Positions 54,604-62,898 of a stretch of 64,000 nt of DNA are shown piece by piece (positions within the stretch are counted from its first letter, which is position 1; the number at the start of each line of letters is the position of its first letter). The DNA is from Clostridium isatidis (GTDB lineage: Bacteria; Bacillota; Clostridia; Clostridiales; Clostridiaceae): the NCBI RefSeq assembly GCF_002285495.1, contig NZ_CP016786.1, positions 944,001 through 1,008,000 of the forward strand, written 5' to 3'. The notes under the pieces were generated by a model. That model was not told where the DNA came from. It saw nothing but the letters and a program-made list of their open reading frames with translations, and made no database searches. The translations under genes and the position numbers were made by a program.

Positions 54604-55458
54604 TTATATACTTCTTCCAGATAATTTATCATAGGCTTCAAGCTTCATTTTTACATTATTATCATAATCTAAATTAAAGTAGCAGGTATAAATACAATCT
54701 AAAATATATAATAAAGATAATCTTGTAGAAAAAGATGAAATTTTATTAAAATGATTTTCATTTGAACTTAAAAACAAATAGTAATCTGCATATTTACTAA
54801 TAGGATTTTCATTTATTGAAGAAATTAATATAATAGGCGTTTTATTTAATTTTAATATTTCTGCTAATCTTTTTATTACCATTCCCCTGCCTTCAAAGGA
54901 TACAATAATTGCCACATGATTTTCATCGCTAGTAGATGCAGTTAATCTTTGATGATATTCTTCTATTGGAACATTGACAAAGGTTCCAATTTCCTGCATT
55001 TGAAATTTAAAGTTTTCGGCAAAATATAAATTTCCAGCAGAAGTGTAAAAATCAATATGCTTAGCATTTTTTAAAAGGTGTGAAATTTTTTTTAATTGAT
55101 CTAAGTTCATTAAATTTAATGAAGACAATATTGTCTGTTCATATAATTCTTTCATTTTAAGAATAATTTGATTTTCGCTTTCATTTTCTTTAAAAGGATA
55201 GTTGAAATCGATGCTGCTATTCTCCTTTAAATATTCATTTATAGACATAGAAACTTGAACCTTTAATTCAGATAGGCCTGAGATGCCAATCTTTTGACAA
55301 AATCTATAAATAGTTGAAGGTGAAATATAGCAAGCTTCGCTAATTTCACTTGCACTCATTTTCACAAAAACTTCTGAATTATCTACTATATATTTAACTA
55401 ATATTTTTTCATTTTCCGTTAAGTCAGTTAATTTGTAAAACTTATTAAAAATGTTCAT
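54604..55458 (-). CDS. MurR/RpiR-family transcriptional regulator
   Basis: 284 residues. N-terminal helix-turn-helix (KMSASEISEACYISPSTIYRFCQKIGISGLSELK), then a SIS sugar-phosphate-binding domain (about 110-245; IDFYTSAGNLYFAENF, PIILISSINENPISKYAD). Regulates sugar metabolism, sensing a phosphosugar. ATG 55458, after GGAGGGATC, is chosen over the longer reading from 55524. Lies 55 bases downstream of the HAD phosphatase, likely one operon. Confidence 0.88.
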   Translation of the reverse strand: MNIFNKFYKLTDLTENEKILVKYIVDNSEVFVKMSASEISEACYISPSTIYRFCQKIGISGLSELKVQVSMSINEYLKENSSIDFNYPFKENESENQIILKMKELYEQTILSSLNLMNLDQLKKISHLLKNAKHIDFYTSAGNLYFAENFKFQMQEIGTFVNVPIEEYHQRLTASTSDENHVAIIVSFEGRGMVIKRLAEILKLNKTPIILISSINENPISKYADYYLFLSSNENHFNKISSFSTRLSLLYILDCIYTCYFNLDYDNNVKMKLEAYDKLSGRSI

Positions 55459-55513
55459 GAAGATCCCTCCATGAACATTATATATCATTTTATAAAATAA
55501 TAGTTTTCTAAAA

Positions 55514-56365
55514 TTAAAAATCAATATCTTTAAAGTATTGGCTTAAAGTATATGCAATACCATCTTCTTCATTTGATAAGGTAATTTCATCAGCAATTGC
55601 TTTTAAATCAGGAACGGCATTTTCCATAGCGACACCAATTCCTGCATATTTAATCATAGAAGCATCATTATGTCCATCTCCAAAAGCTATCATTTCTTCC
55701 TTTTTGTATCCCATTGGAATTAAAACAGAATCAAGAGCCTTAGCTTTATCAATGCCCTTTGCTGTAAATTCAAAGTAGAAAGGAGCTGTAAACATACAGC
55801 TTAAAGTATTCTTAAATGGTTCCATCATTTCTTTATAATGTGCCTTAAGGTATTCTGGATCACCTGCAGTTAAAATTTTGTTTAGAGGATAATCTGCAAA
55901 AGCAGCTAAATCATCCTTTTCACATAATTTAAATTTTCCTCCACGGGATTCATATTTAATTATATTAAAAGGTTTACCATTAAAGTCTATGTAGCAATCA
56001 TATACATCATTAACATACATATAATCATCTTTATCAATCATAGGTTTAACCTTAAACTTTTTCATATGCTCAAGAACAGCTTGCCCTTCTTCTATAGTCA
56101 TAGTTTCATTAAATAAAACTTTATTAGTTTTACAATCGACAACCTTAGAACCGTTAAAAGCAACAAGTATTCCATTATGCTCATCCATTCTTAATTCTCT
56201 AGCAAAATCTATTAAACCAGAAGTAGGTCTTCCAGAGGCAAGAACTAATATTGTTCCTTGTTCTTGTGCCTTCATTAAAGCGTACTTTGTTTTTGGTGTT
56301 ATTATCTTTTCACTGTTTGTTAAAGTACCATCTACATCCATAATTATTACTTTTATTTTACTCAT
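55514..56365 (-). CDS. Cof-type HAD-IIB sugar phosphatase
   Basis: 283 residues. Motif I MDVDGTLT (D10, D12), motif II LASGR, and motif IV AFGDGHNDASMI are all present, with the C2b cap between motifs II and IV typical of the Cof subfamily. Hydrolyses phosphosugars or cofactors; the substrate is unknown. ATG follows GGGGGGAAAA. Upstream partner of the RpiR regulator. Confidence 0.9.
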   Translation of the reverse strand: MSKIKVIIMDVDGTLTNSEKIITPKTKYALMKAQEQGTILVLASGRPTSGLIDFARELRMDEHNGILVAFNGSKVVDCKTNKVLFNETMTIEEGQAVLEHMKKFKVKPMIDKDDYMYVNDVYDCYIDFNGKPFNIIKYESRGGKFKLCEKDDLAAFADYPLNKILTAGDPEYLKAHYKEMMEPFKNTLSCMFTAPFYFEFTAKGIDKAKALDSVLIPMGYKKEEMIAFGDGHNDASMIKYAGIGVAMENAVPDLKAIADEITLSNEEDGIAYTLSQYFKDIDF

Positions 56366-56918
56366 AATTTTCCCCCCTAGTGTTTTTTATTAATTATAAC
56401 AAAAAATTCTTTTTTATATAAAGGTTTAGAGAAAATTGAATAATTTATGTCAGAAATTTAAAGTATAGATTGAAGGAAATGAGATAAAATTTTCAAATTA
56501 ATTATTACTCTTAAAAAATATACTCTTAAATGATAATAATAAAATATAAATCGAGAAAATTACAATTAAAATTATATTACAATAAAAAATTATATCTATA
56601 AAGAGTAGTTAATTGTATTTAAATAAGTAAAAATATTCCTAGATAAAATTTTGGAAAACAACTATAATATGTTATATAGTAAAAAAAGATGAATGAATAT
56701 ATGCCATTTTTATGTAAATATATATTTATTCAAGTTTTTTTACTAAAAAATTATTTTCAAACCCTAAAAATCATATTAATGTTATGCATTTTTAAGGCAA
56801 AAATAAATTTAAATATATTTTTAAATTAAGAAATATTGTTTTCGGAATAATATAAACAAAAGTAAAATATAAAATATCATATTCAGCTAAGTTTTCCTTA
56901 GCTATAGAAGGAGTTTAC
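56366..56918 (+). other. very AT-rich intergenic region with hairpin before rnj
   Basis: 553 bases, almost entirely A and T, without a gene. AGCTAAG-TTTTC-CTTAGCT (56885-56903) is a perfect 7-base hairpin just upstream of the GAAGGAG ribosome site of RNase J. It may affect translation or stability of that mRNA. Nothing else recognised. Confidence 0.5.
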
Positions 56919-58643
56919 ATGGAGAATACAGATAATTTAAAAAAACAAATCAAAAAGAAGAAAAAAATTAAAGGAAAGAGTAAAAGTAAATTAAAAGTTA
57001 TACCTTTAGGAGGAATAGGTGAAATAGGAAAGAATTTAACAGTCTTTGAGTATGAAGATGAAATAATAATTATAGACTGTGGTGCATCCTTTCCAGATGA
57101 AAGTTTGTTAGGGATAGATATAGTTATTCCTGATGTAAGCTATTTAGTTAAGAACAAAGATAAAATAAAGGGCTTTTTTATAACTCATGGCCATGAAGAT
57201 CATATAGGTGGCCTTCCTTATATACTTAAAAAAATAAATGCACCGATATATGGAACAAAATTGACTTTAGCCTTAATAGAAAGTAAATTAAATGAACATG
57301 GAATAATAAATGATTGTAAGCTAAATTTAGTTAGACCTGGAGATATTTTAGAAAAAGGTAATTTTAAAATTGAATTTATCAGAACAAATCATAGTGTAGC
57401 AGATGCTGTATCAATAGCCCTACATACACCTGTTGGAATAATTGTTCATACTGGTGATTTTAAAATTGATTATACAGCAATTGATGGACAAGTTATAGAT
57501 TTAGCTAGATATGCTCAATTAGGCAATAAAGGAGTTTTACTTCTATTAGCTGATAGTACAAATGCAACTCATCCTGGTTATACAATGTCAGAAAAAATGG
57601 TAGGAGAATCATTAAATAATTTATTTGCAAAAGCTGAAGGAAATGGAAGAGTGATTGTTGCAACCTTTGCCACTAGTACTCATAGAATTCAGCAAATTGT
57701 AAATGCTTCTATAAAAACTGGCAGAAAGATCGCTTTTAGTGGAAAAAGCATGGAAAGTATATCAGAGATAGCCATTGACTTAGGATATTTAAAAGTTCCA
57801 GAAGAAATGATTATTGATTTAAAAGATATTAATGATTATCCAAGTGAAGAAATTACTATTATAACAACTGGTAGTCAAGGAGAACCAATGGCAGCTCTAA
57901 CAAGGATAGCCTCAGGCACACATAGAAATATTCAATTAGAAAAGGGTGATACTGTTATTATTTCTTCTAGTCCTATTCCAGGTAATAAAAAGGCTGTTTC
58001 TAGCGTAATAGACGATTTAGTAGAAAAAGGTGCAAAGGTTATCTATGGAGAAATGGAAGAAATACATGTTTCAGGGCATGCTTGTCAACAAGAACTTGAA
58101 TTAATACACGCCTTATTAAAACCTAAGTTTTTTATGCCTGTTCATGGTGAACACATGCATTTGATAGCTCACAGTAGAATTGCAGAAAACATGGGCATAG
58201 AAAAAAATAATATATTTTTCTTAGAAATAGGAGATGTTTTAGAATTATCTAAAAATGAAGGTCATATATCAGGAAAAGTACCTTCTGGAAGAGTTTTAAT
58301 TGATGGAATTGGTGTTGGAGACGTTGGAAATATTGTCCTTAGGGATAGAAAGAATTTATCTCAAGACGGTCTTGTGACTATTGTAATAGCAATAGATGCA
58401 GTAAATAAAATGATAATCTCTGGACCGGATATCGTTACAAGAGGATTTGTTTACGTTAGAGAATCCGAAGGCTTAATAACTGAAATAAAAGCAATTACTG
58501 CAAAAGAGGTAGAAAAATGCCTTAATAATAATATAACTCAATGGGCTGAAATAAAAAATAATGTAAGAAAAGAAGTTACAAACTTTATTTATAAAAAGAT
58601 AAAAAGAAAGCCAATGATTTTACCAGTTATTACTGAAATATAG
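56919..58643 (+). CDS. rnj: ribonuclease J
   Basis: 574 residues. Metallo-beta-lactamase/beta-CASP nuclease for mRNA decay and rRNA maturation. The zinc motif is H90-G-H92-E-D94-H95. NHSVADAVSIAL, HTGDFKID, ADSTNATHPGYT, VATFATSTHRIQQ, TTGSQGEP and GHACQQEL follow in family order. The first 25 residues are an unusual lysine-rich tail (KKQIKKKKKIKGKSK) that could bind RNA or ribosomes. The C-terminal domain is short but present. Ends at a terminator. Confidence 0.96.
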   Translation: MENTDNLKKQIKKKKKIKGKSKSKLKVIPLGGIGEIGKNLTVFEYEDEIIIIDCGASFPDESLLGIDIVIPDVSYLVKNKDKIKGFFITHGHEDHIGGLPYILKKINAPIYGTKLTLALIESKLNEHGIINDCKLNLVRPGDILEKGNFKIEFIRTNHSVADAVSIALHTPVGIIVHTGDFKIDYTAIDGQVIDLARYAQLGNKGVLLLLADSTNATHPGYTMSEKMVGESLNNLFAKAEGNGRVIVATFATSTHRIQQIVNASIKTGRKIAFSGKSMESISEIAIDLGYLKVPEEMIIDLKDINDYPSEEITIITTGSQGEPMAALTRIASGTHRNIQLEKGDTVIISSSPIPGNKKAVSSVIDDLVEKGAKVIYGEMEEIHVSGHACQQELELIHALLKPKFFMPVHGEHMHLIAHSRIAENMGIEKNNIFFLEIGDVLELSKNEGHISGKVPSGRVLIDGIGVGDVGNIVLRDRKNLSQDGLVTIVIAIDAVNKMIISGPDIVTRGFVYVRESEGLITEIKAITAKEVEKCLNNNITQWAEIKNNVRKEVTNFIYKKIKRKPMILPVITEI

Positions 58644-58652
58644 CTTATAAAT

Positions 58653-58679
58653 AAGGTCTGTTTAAAACAGGCCTTTTAG
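58653..58679 (+). terminator. intrinsic terminator
   Basis: AAGGTCTGTTT and AAACAGGCCTT arms (one G-U pair), then TT. Just after the RNase J stop. Confidence 0.8.
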
Positions 58680-58786
58680 CTAATCTCTTTTTAAGCTCTG
58701 AAGAACTACCTAGTACTCTTGTAGTAAACAAATTCAATTTTCATTAGGCAATGTCACAATACTCTGGTTGAGATATTAAAATTAAT

Positions 58787-58813
58787 CTTAAAAATTCTTA
58801 AATATATCTTAAA
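58787..58813 (+). promoter_or_regulatory. phased CTTAAA direct repeats
   Basis: Three copies of CTTAAA start at 58787, 58797 and 58808, spaced 10 and 11 bases (one helical turn). Located about 85 bases upstream of the DUF1002 ATG. The arrangement resembles OmpR-type response regulator sites. Confidence 0.35.
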
Positions 58814-58897
58814 AGTCTTCTTTTTTTATGATATTTTTAATAATATAAGTAAAGTAATTAATTTATAAAAAACTGATTAAATTATAAGGGGGATATT

Positions 58898-59791
58898 ATG
58901 GAAAAGAACTTTTTAAAATTTACTGCAGCATGTGTCCTTAGTTTATCTATATTTAATATTAATGTCCAAGCCCAAAATAAAGAGAGAGTAACTTTTGGTA
59001 TTGATTTAACCGATGCTCAGGAACAGGAAATGCTAAAGGAATTTGGGGTTTCTGAAGATCAAGTTACAATAGATAGAATAACAAACGAGGATATTATTGA
59101 ACAATTAGGATTAGATCCTAATGATCCTTCAAATTATCAAGGAGGATGTTATTCTTCTTCTTATGTTAAACTTACTGATAGAGGAGGAATACAAGTTAAA
59201 GCTAAAAATTTAACTGAAGTAACATCACTTATGCTTTCAAATGCATTAGTTACATCAGGAGTAACAAATGCAGAAATTATTGCCAGCTCGCCTTTCCCTG
59301 TTACAGGAACATCTGCTTTATCAGGAATTTTAAAAGGATTTGAAGGAGCTAAAGGTGAAGAATTATCATTAGAAAATAAGAAAACGGCTCAAGAAGAAAT
59401 AGAAGCAACTTCAGATCTTGGAGAGGAAATAGGCTATGATGAAGCTGCAAAAGTAATCAATGATATTAAAACCAAAATTATAAAAGAAGCTCCAAAAAAC
59501 AGCGAAGAGATTTCAGAAATAATTAATGATGTTACAAAAGACTATACAATTGAATTATCAGAAGAACAAAAAGAACAAATAAAAGCACTTATGAGTAAAA
59601 TTAATGACCTAGATATAGATTACGACAAAGTTAAGGATACACTAACCAATATAAGCAATCAAATTGCAGAAGTACTGAAAAAATCAGGTAAAGAAATTCA
59701 AGATAGTGGTTTTTTGCAAAATATTCTTTCAACTTTAAGTAATTTTTTCTCTAGTATATTTAATTTTTTGAAGGATCTATTTAATAAATAA
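58898..59791 (+). CDS. secreted DUF1002 protein
   Basis: 297 residues. N-terminal signal peptide (FLKFTAACVLSLSIFNINVQAQ) with likely cleavage after VQA or nearby. The DUF1002 core follows (RVTFGIDLTDAQEQEML; GLDPNDPSNYQGGCYSSSYVKLT; PFPVTGTSALSGILKGFE). A hydrophobic C-terminal segment (FLQNILSTLSNFFSSIFNFLKDLF) may tether it to the membrane. Function of the family is unknown. ATG follows AAGGGGGAT. A terminator lies at 59862. Confidence 0.87.
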   Translation: MEKNFLKFTAACVLSLSIFNINVQAQNKERVTFGIDLTDAQEQEMLKEFGVSEDQVTIDRITNEDIIEQLGLDPNDPSNYQGGCYSSSYVKLTDRGGIQVKAKNLTEVTSLMLSNALVTSGVTNAEIIASSPFPVTGTSALSGILKGFEGAKGEELSLENKKTAQEEIEATSDLGEEIGYDEAAKVINDIKTKIIKEAPKNSEEISEIINDVTKDYTIELSEEQKEQIKALMSKINDLDIDYDKVKDTLTNISNQIAEVLKKSGKEIQDSGFLQNILSTLSNFFSSIFNFLKDLFNK

Positions 59792-59861
59792 GGATCACAT
59801 AAATTAAATTTATTTTTTTATATTTATTATTATGAAATGTTTAAGTTTAATTGTTAAAAGA

Positions 59862-59890
59862 AAAATATGCTTTTAAAGCATATTTTTTTA
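59862..59890 (+). terminator. intrinsic terminator
   Basis: AAAATATGCTTT and AAAGCATATTTT arms followed by more Ts, 70 bases after the DUF1002 stop. Confidence 0.85.
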
Positions 59891-60015
59891 TTTAACCTTT
59901 TAATAAGTTCATAAATAATAGAAGTTTTATAGGGAAAGATATTGTAGTATAATAAAATAAAGAGTTCAATGTAATTGAACTCAGGTTCCTAAAAATATGC
60001 AAAGGGGAGATATAT

Positions 60016-60183
60016 ATGGTTAATGACAACAAAATTGAGAAAAAACTAACAAAGGATTACGAAAGCAATGATAAAGAAAGAATAGAATATAATGAATCTG
60101 ACCTTGATTGTAAAGGTTTAACTGACAAAAAAAAAGAAATGGATAAGTTTTGGAATTGGGAATATTCTAATGAAGATAATTAA
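60016..60183 (+). CDS. 55-residue charged protein, unknown function
   Basis: ATG 60016, six bases after AAAGGGGAGA. Sequence MVNDNKIEKKLTKDYE... to KFWNWEYSNEDN, highly charged, probably helical with a tryptophan-rich acidic end. A terminator follows at 60218. Strong ribosome site and terminator argue for a real small gene. Family not recognised. Confidence 0.6.
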   Translation: MVNDNKIEKKLTKDYESNDKERIEYNESDLDCKGLTDKKKEMDKFWNWEYSNEDN

Positions 60184-60217
60184 TTAGGTTAATTAAATTA
60201 CATGAATAAAATTACTG

Positions 60218-60248
60218 AAGGGCGTAACTATTATTTACGTCCTTTTAG
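60218..60248 (+). terminator. intrinsic terminator
   Basis: AAGGGCGTAA and TTACGTCCTT arms (one G-U) around a loop of about seven bases, then TTAG. Confidence 0.7.
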
Positions 60249-60351
60249 TTATTTTTATTTACTAACAAAATTTCTTGTTTAAACAAGGTGTGATATAATA
60301 AAATAACACAAGTCTCGAATATATAAATACATAAAGAAAGGAAACATTTTT

Positions 60352-60945
60352 ATGACAGAAAAAGAAAAAATGCTGAAGGGTTACTTATATAACGCTAATT
60401 ACGATAAAGAATTAATTAAAGAAAGAGAAAAGGCTAAAGATCTTTGCTATGATTATAATAATTTAAAACCTTCTGATATAGTAAATCAAAAATCAATTAT
60501 TTCAAAACTTTTAGGTAAAATAAAAGAGGAATTTTATATAACTGCTCCTTTTTACTGCGATTATGGTTACAACATTGAAATAGGAAATAACTTTTATTCT
60601 AATCATAACTTAATTATATTGGATTGCGCTAAAGTGATTTTTGGTGATAATGTATTTATTGGCCCAAATTGTTGCTTTTCAACTGCAGGGCATCCAATTG
60701 ATTCAGAGCAAAGGAATAAAGGGCTCGAATTTGCTTATCCAATAACCGTAGGAAATAATGTTTGGTTTGGTGCGGGAGTTATTGTATTGCCTGGCGTAAC
60801 TATTGGGAATGATGTAGTAATTGGAGCTGGCAGTATAGTAACAAAGAACATACCTTCAGGAGTAATAGCTCTAGGAAATCCTTGTAAAGTAATAAGAAAA
60901 ATTACTGACGAAGATAAGAAAAAATATTGGAAAGAAGACAAATAA
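60352..60945 (+). CDS. maa: sugar O-acetyltransferase, maltose/galactoside type
   Basis: 197 residues, left-handed beta-helix (LbH) trimer. MTEKEKMLKGYLYNANYD is the Maa domain. Hexapeptide repeats run through NIEIGNNFYSNHN, VIFGDNVFIGPN, ITVGNNVWFGAG and VTIGNDVVIGAG. The catalytic histidine is in STAGHPID (H114). Acetylates sugars using acetyl-CoA. ATG follows AAAGGAAA. A bidirectional terminator follows. Confidence 0.92.
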   Translation: MTEKEKMLKGYLYNANYDKELIKEREKAKDLCYDYNNLKPSDIVNQKSIISKLLGKIKEEFYITAPFYCDYGYNIEIGNNFYSNHNLIILDCAKVIFGDNVFIGPNCCFSTAGHPIDSEQRNKGLEFAYPITVGNNVWFGAGVIVLPGVTIGNDVVIGAGSIVTKNIPSGVIALGNPCKVIRKITDEDKKKYWKEDK

Positions 60946-60953
60946 TATTTGAA

Positions 60954-60980
60954 AGGGCATGATAAGTAAAATCATGCCCT
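60954..60980. terminator. bidirectional terminator between convergent genes
   Basis: Perfect AGGGCATGAT/ATCATGCCCT stem with a seven-base loop, between the convergent maa and DUF2935 genes. Confidence 0.8.
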
Positions 60981-60985
60981 AAAAA

Positions 60986-61903
60986 CTAGAATGCTCTATC
61001 AAAGATTTTTAATAATCTAAGATAGTGATTTGCCTCTCTCAATACATGATCACCTAATAAAGGTACAATTATTGATCTAATATCACAATTTAATAAACCA
61101 GCTGTTCCTTCTGCTTTAAAGTTTCTAATATCTTTAGTAGCTTCTAAGTCTTTTTCAGTAAGCTTAGAAATACTATCATTCAATTTTATTGCTTCAGCTG
61201 TTAATTTATCAAATTCCTTTCCAAAATTATTAGCTGTTTTAATTAATTCCTCTTCTGTTGGATCCAGTAAACCTCTAATAAATTTTGCGTGTTCAGCCAT
61301 AATTCTATTCCAGAATCTTTGTTGTTCAACTGCTTCACGTGCTATATCAATTTTTTCTCTATTTTGTATTCTAGATAATAATTTGTAGAAAAATATTGCT
61401 TCTCTTCTTATATGCTCTATAAGAAGCGGATAGTTAAAAGTAAATATGCTGCAATTTAAGACACCATCTAAAATCTTTGATTTATAACTAATAAATTTTT
61501 TTACAGTTGCCAAAACTTTATTATTTAATTCCTTAACTAAAGGTTCAAGTTTCTCTGGGATATCTCTTTTATCGCCAGGTATAATATTAGCTTCTGCTTT
61601 AGTAACCTCAGGATTTAAAGGAATTGTAGTAAAAAATGTTGTTGCTTTTTCAGCATCTGCAGTAAACTTTGTTACTAGTTCTCCTGATTTTTTTACATTT
61701 TGGCTAATTACACCATCAGAAAGGGCAATTGTTTTCTTTAATAAATTTGTAAATTCTACTCTAAAGTCATCACCCTTTTCAGCAAGATTGGTATTCTTTG
61801 GTGTAAAGCCTGCTTCTAAGAAAAAAGCATGTTCCTTCATTATTCTGATAAAGAATAGATTTAATTCAAGAGATTGTCTTATAAATTCTTTTGTTGATAA
61901 CAT
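60986..61903 (-). CDS. DUF2935 protein, tandem four-helix bundles
   Basis: 305 residues. Two similar halves: the first with EHAFFLEAGF and EHIRREAIFFY, the second with EHAKFIRGLL and DHVLREANHY, giving histidine/acid metal-ligand patterns in each. DUF2935 proteins are predicted ferritin-like metal-binding bundles common in Bacilli and Clostridia; their role is not settled. ATG follows GAGGGGGAT. Monocistronic. Confidence 0.88.
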   Translation of the reverse strand: MLSTKEFIRQSLELNLFFIRIMKEHAFFLEAGFTPKNTNLAEKGDDFRVEFTNLLKKTIALSDGVISQNVKKSGELVTKFTADAEKATTFFTTIPLNPEVTKAEANIIPGDKRDIPEKLEPLVKELNNKVLATVKKFISYKSKILDGVLNCSIFTFNYPLLIEHIRREAIFFYKLLSRIQNREKIDIAREAVEQQRFWNRIMAEHAKFIRGLLDPTEEELIKTANNFGKEFDKLTAEAIKLNDSISKLTEKDLEATKDIRNFKAEGTAGLLNCDIRSIIVPLLGDHVLREANHYLRLLKIFDRAF

Positions 61904-62199
61904 TTTTATCCCCCTCGTGTACTAATAAATAGTTAAAAAGAGTATACTTTTACTAATCTTTGCAATAAAAGATATATAAAAGTAAAATAATACTCTCACT
62001 ACAAGATATGCAATATGTAAACTTATGTTCATAAAAAATAATTTTAATTTTTTAAATAACTACTAATTTCCAGAATAATAAAATTTAAGTATAATAAGGA
62101 TATAAATTAATATGTTTACATTTTAGAAATATCTTTTAATAAAATAGCAACAACTGTGAATTATGCTAAATACATAGACAATGATAAAAGGTGGGAAAA

Positions 62200-62898
62200 A
62201 TGAGAGAAAAAATATTAATAATTGAGGATGATGAAGATATAAGTGAAATATTAAAATATTCACTATTAAAAGAAGGGTATAAGGTTAAAATTAATCCAAA
62301 TGGATTAGAAACAGAATATGAAATAAACAACTTTAAACCTGATTTAATTTTGTTAGATATTATGTTAAATGATACAGATGGATTTAATGTTTGCAGAAAT
62401 ATTACTAAGTATAAAATTCCAATAATAATGCTTACTGCAAGGATTGATATATTAGATAAGATTTTAGGCTTAGAGCTAGGAGCAGATGATTATATAACAA
62501 AACCCTTTGATATAAGAGAGGTAATTACCAGAATTAGAGTTGCCCTCAGAAGAAGGGAAGAAATAAAAGATATGCTAATAAAAAAAGATGGAGAAATTAT
62601 ATTAGGAAAGATTAAAATTAATGAAAGTGCAAGGACCTCTTATATAGAAGATACTGAAGTAAAGTTAAAACCAAAGGAATTTGACTTATTACTATTTTTA
62701 GCCAAAAACAAAAATAAAGTGTATTCAAGGGAACAACTCCTAGATCTACTTTGGGGCTATGATTACTATGGTGACAGCAGAACAGTTGATGTTCATATTA
62801 CAAGACTTCGAAGTAAATTTAAAAACAATATAAATATAGAAACTATTTTTGGTGTAGGTTATGTAATAAAGGATAATGCTTATGACAATAAGAGGTAA
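62200..62898 (+). CDS. OmpR-family response regulator
   Basis: 232 residues. Receiver domain with acidic pocket (IIEDDED), phosphoacceptor D53 (LILLDIML) and K in ITKPF. The C-terminal winged helix is complete (LKPKEFDLLLFLAKN, SREQLLDLLWGY, RTVDVHITRLRSKF, GVGYVI). ATG 62200, six bases from AAGGTGGG. The 3' end overlaps the kinase gene by 17 bases, so both are coupled. The signal and targets are unknown. Confidence 0.93.
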   Translation: MREKILIIEDDEDISEILKYSLLKEGYKVKINPNGLETEYEINNFKPDLILLDIMLNDTDGFNVCRNITKYKIPIIMLTARIDILDKILGLELGADDYITKPFDIREVITRIRVALRRREEIKDMLIKKDGEIILGKIKINESARTSYIEDTEVKLKPKEFDLLLFLAKNKNKVYSREQLLDLLWGYDYYGDSRTVDVHITRLRSKFKNNINIETIFGVGYVIKDNAYDNKR

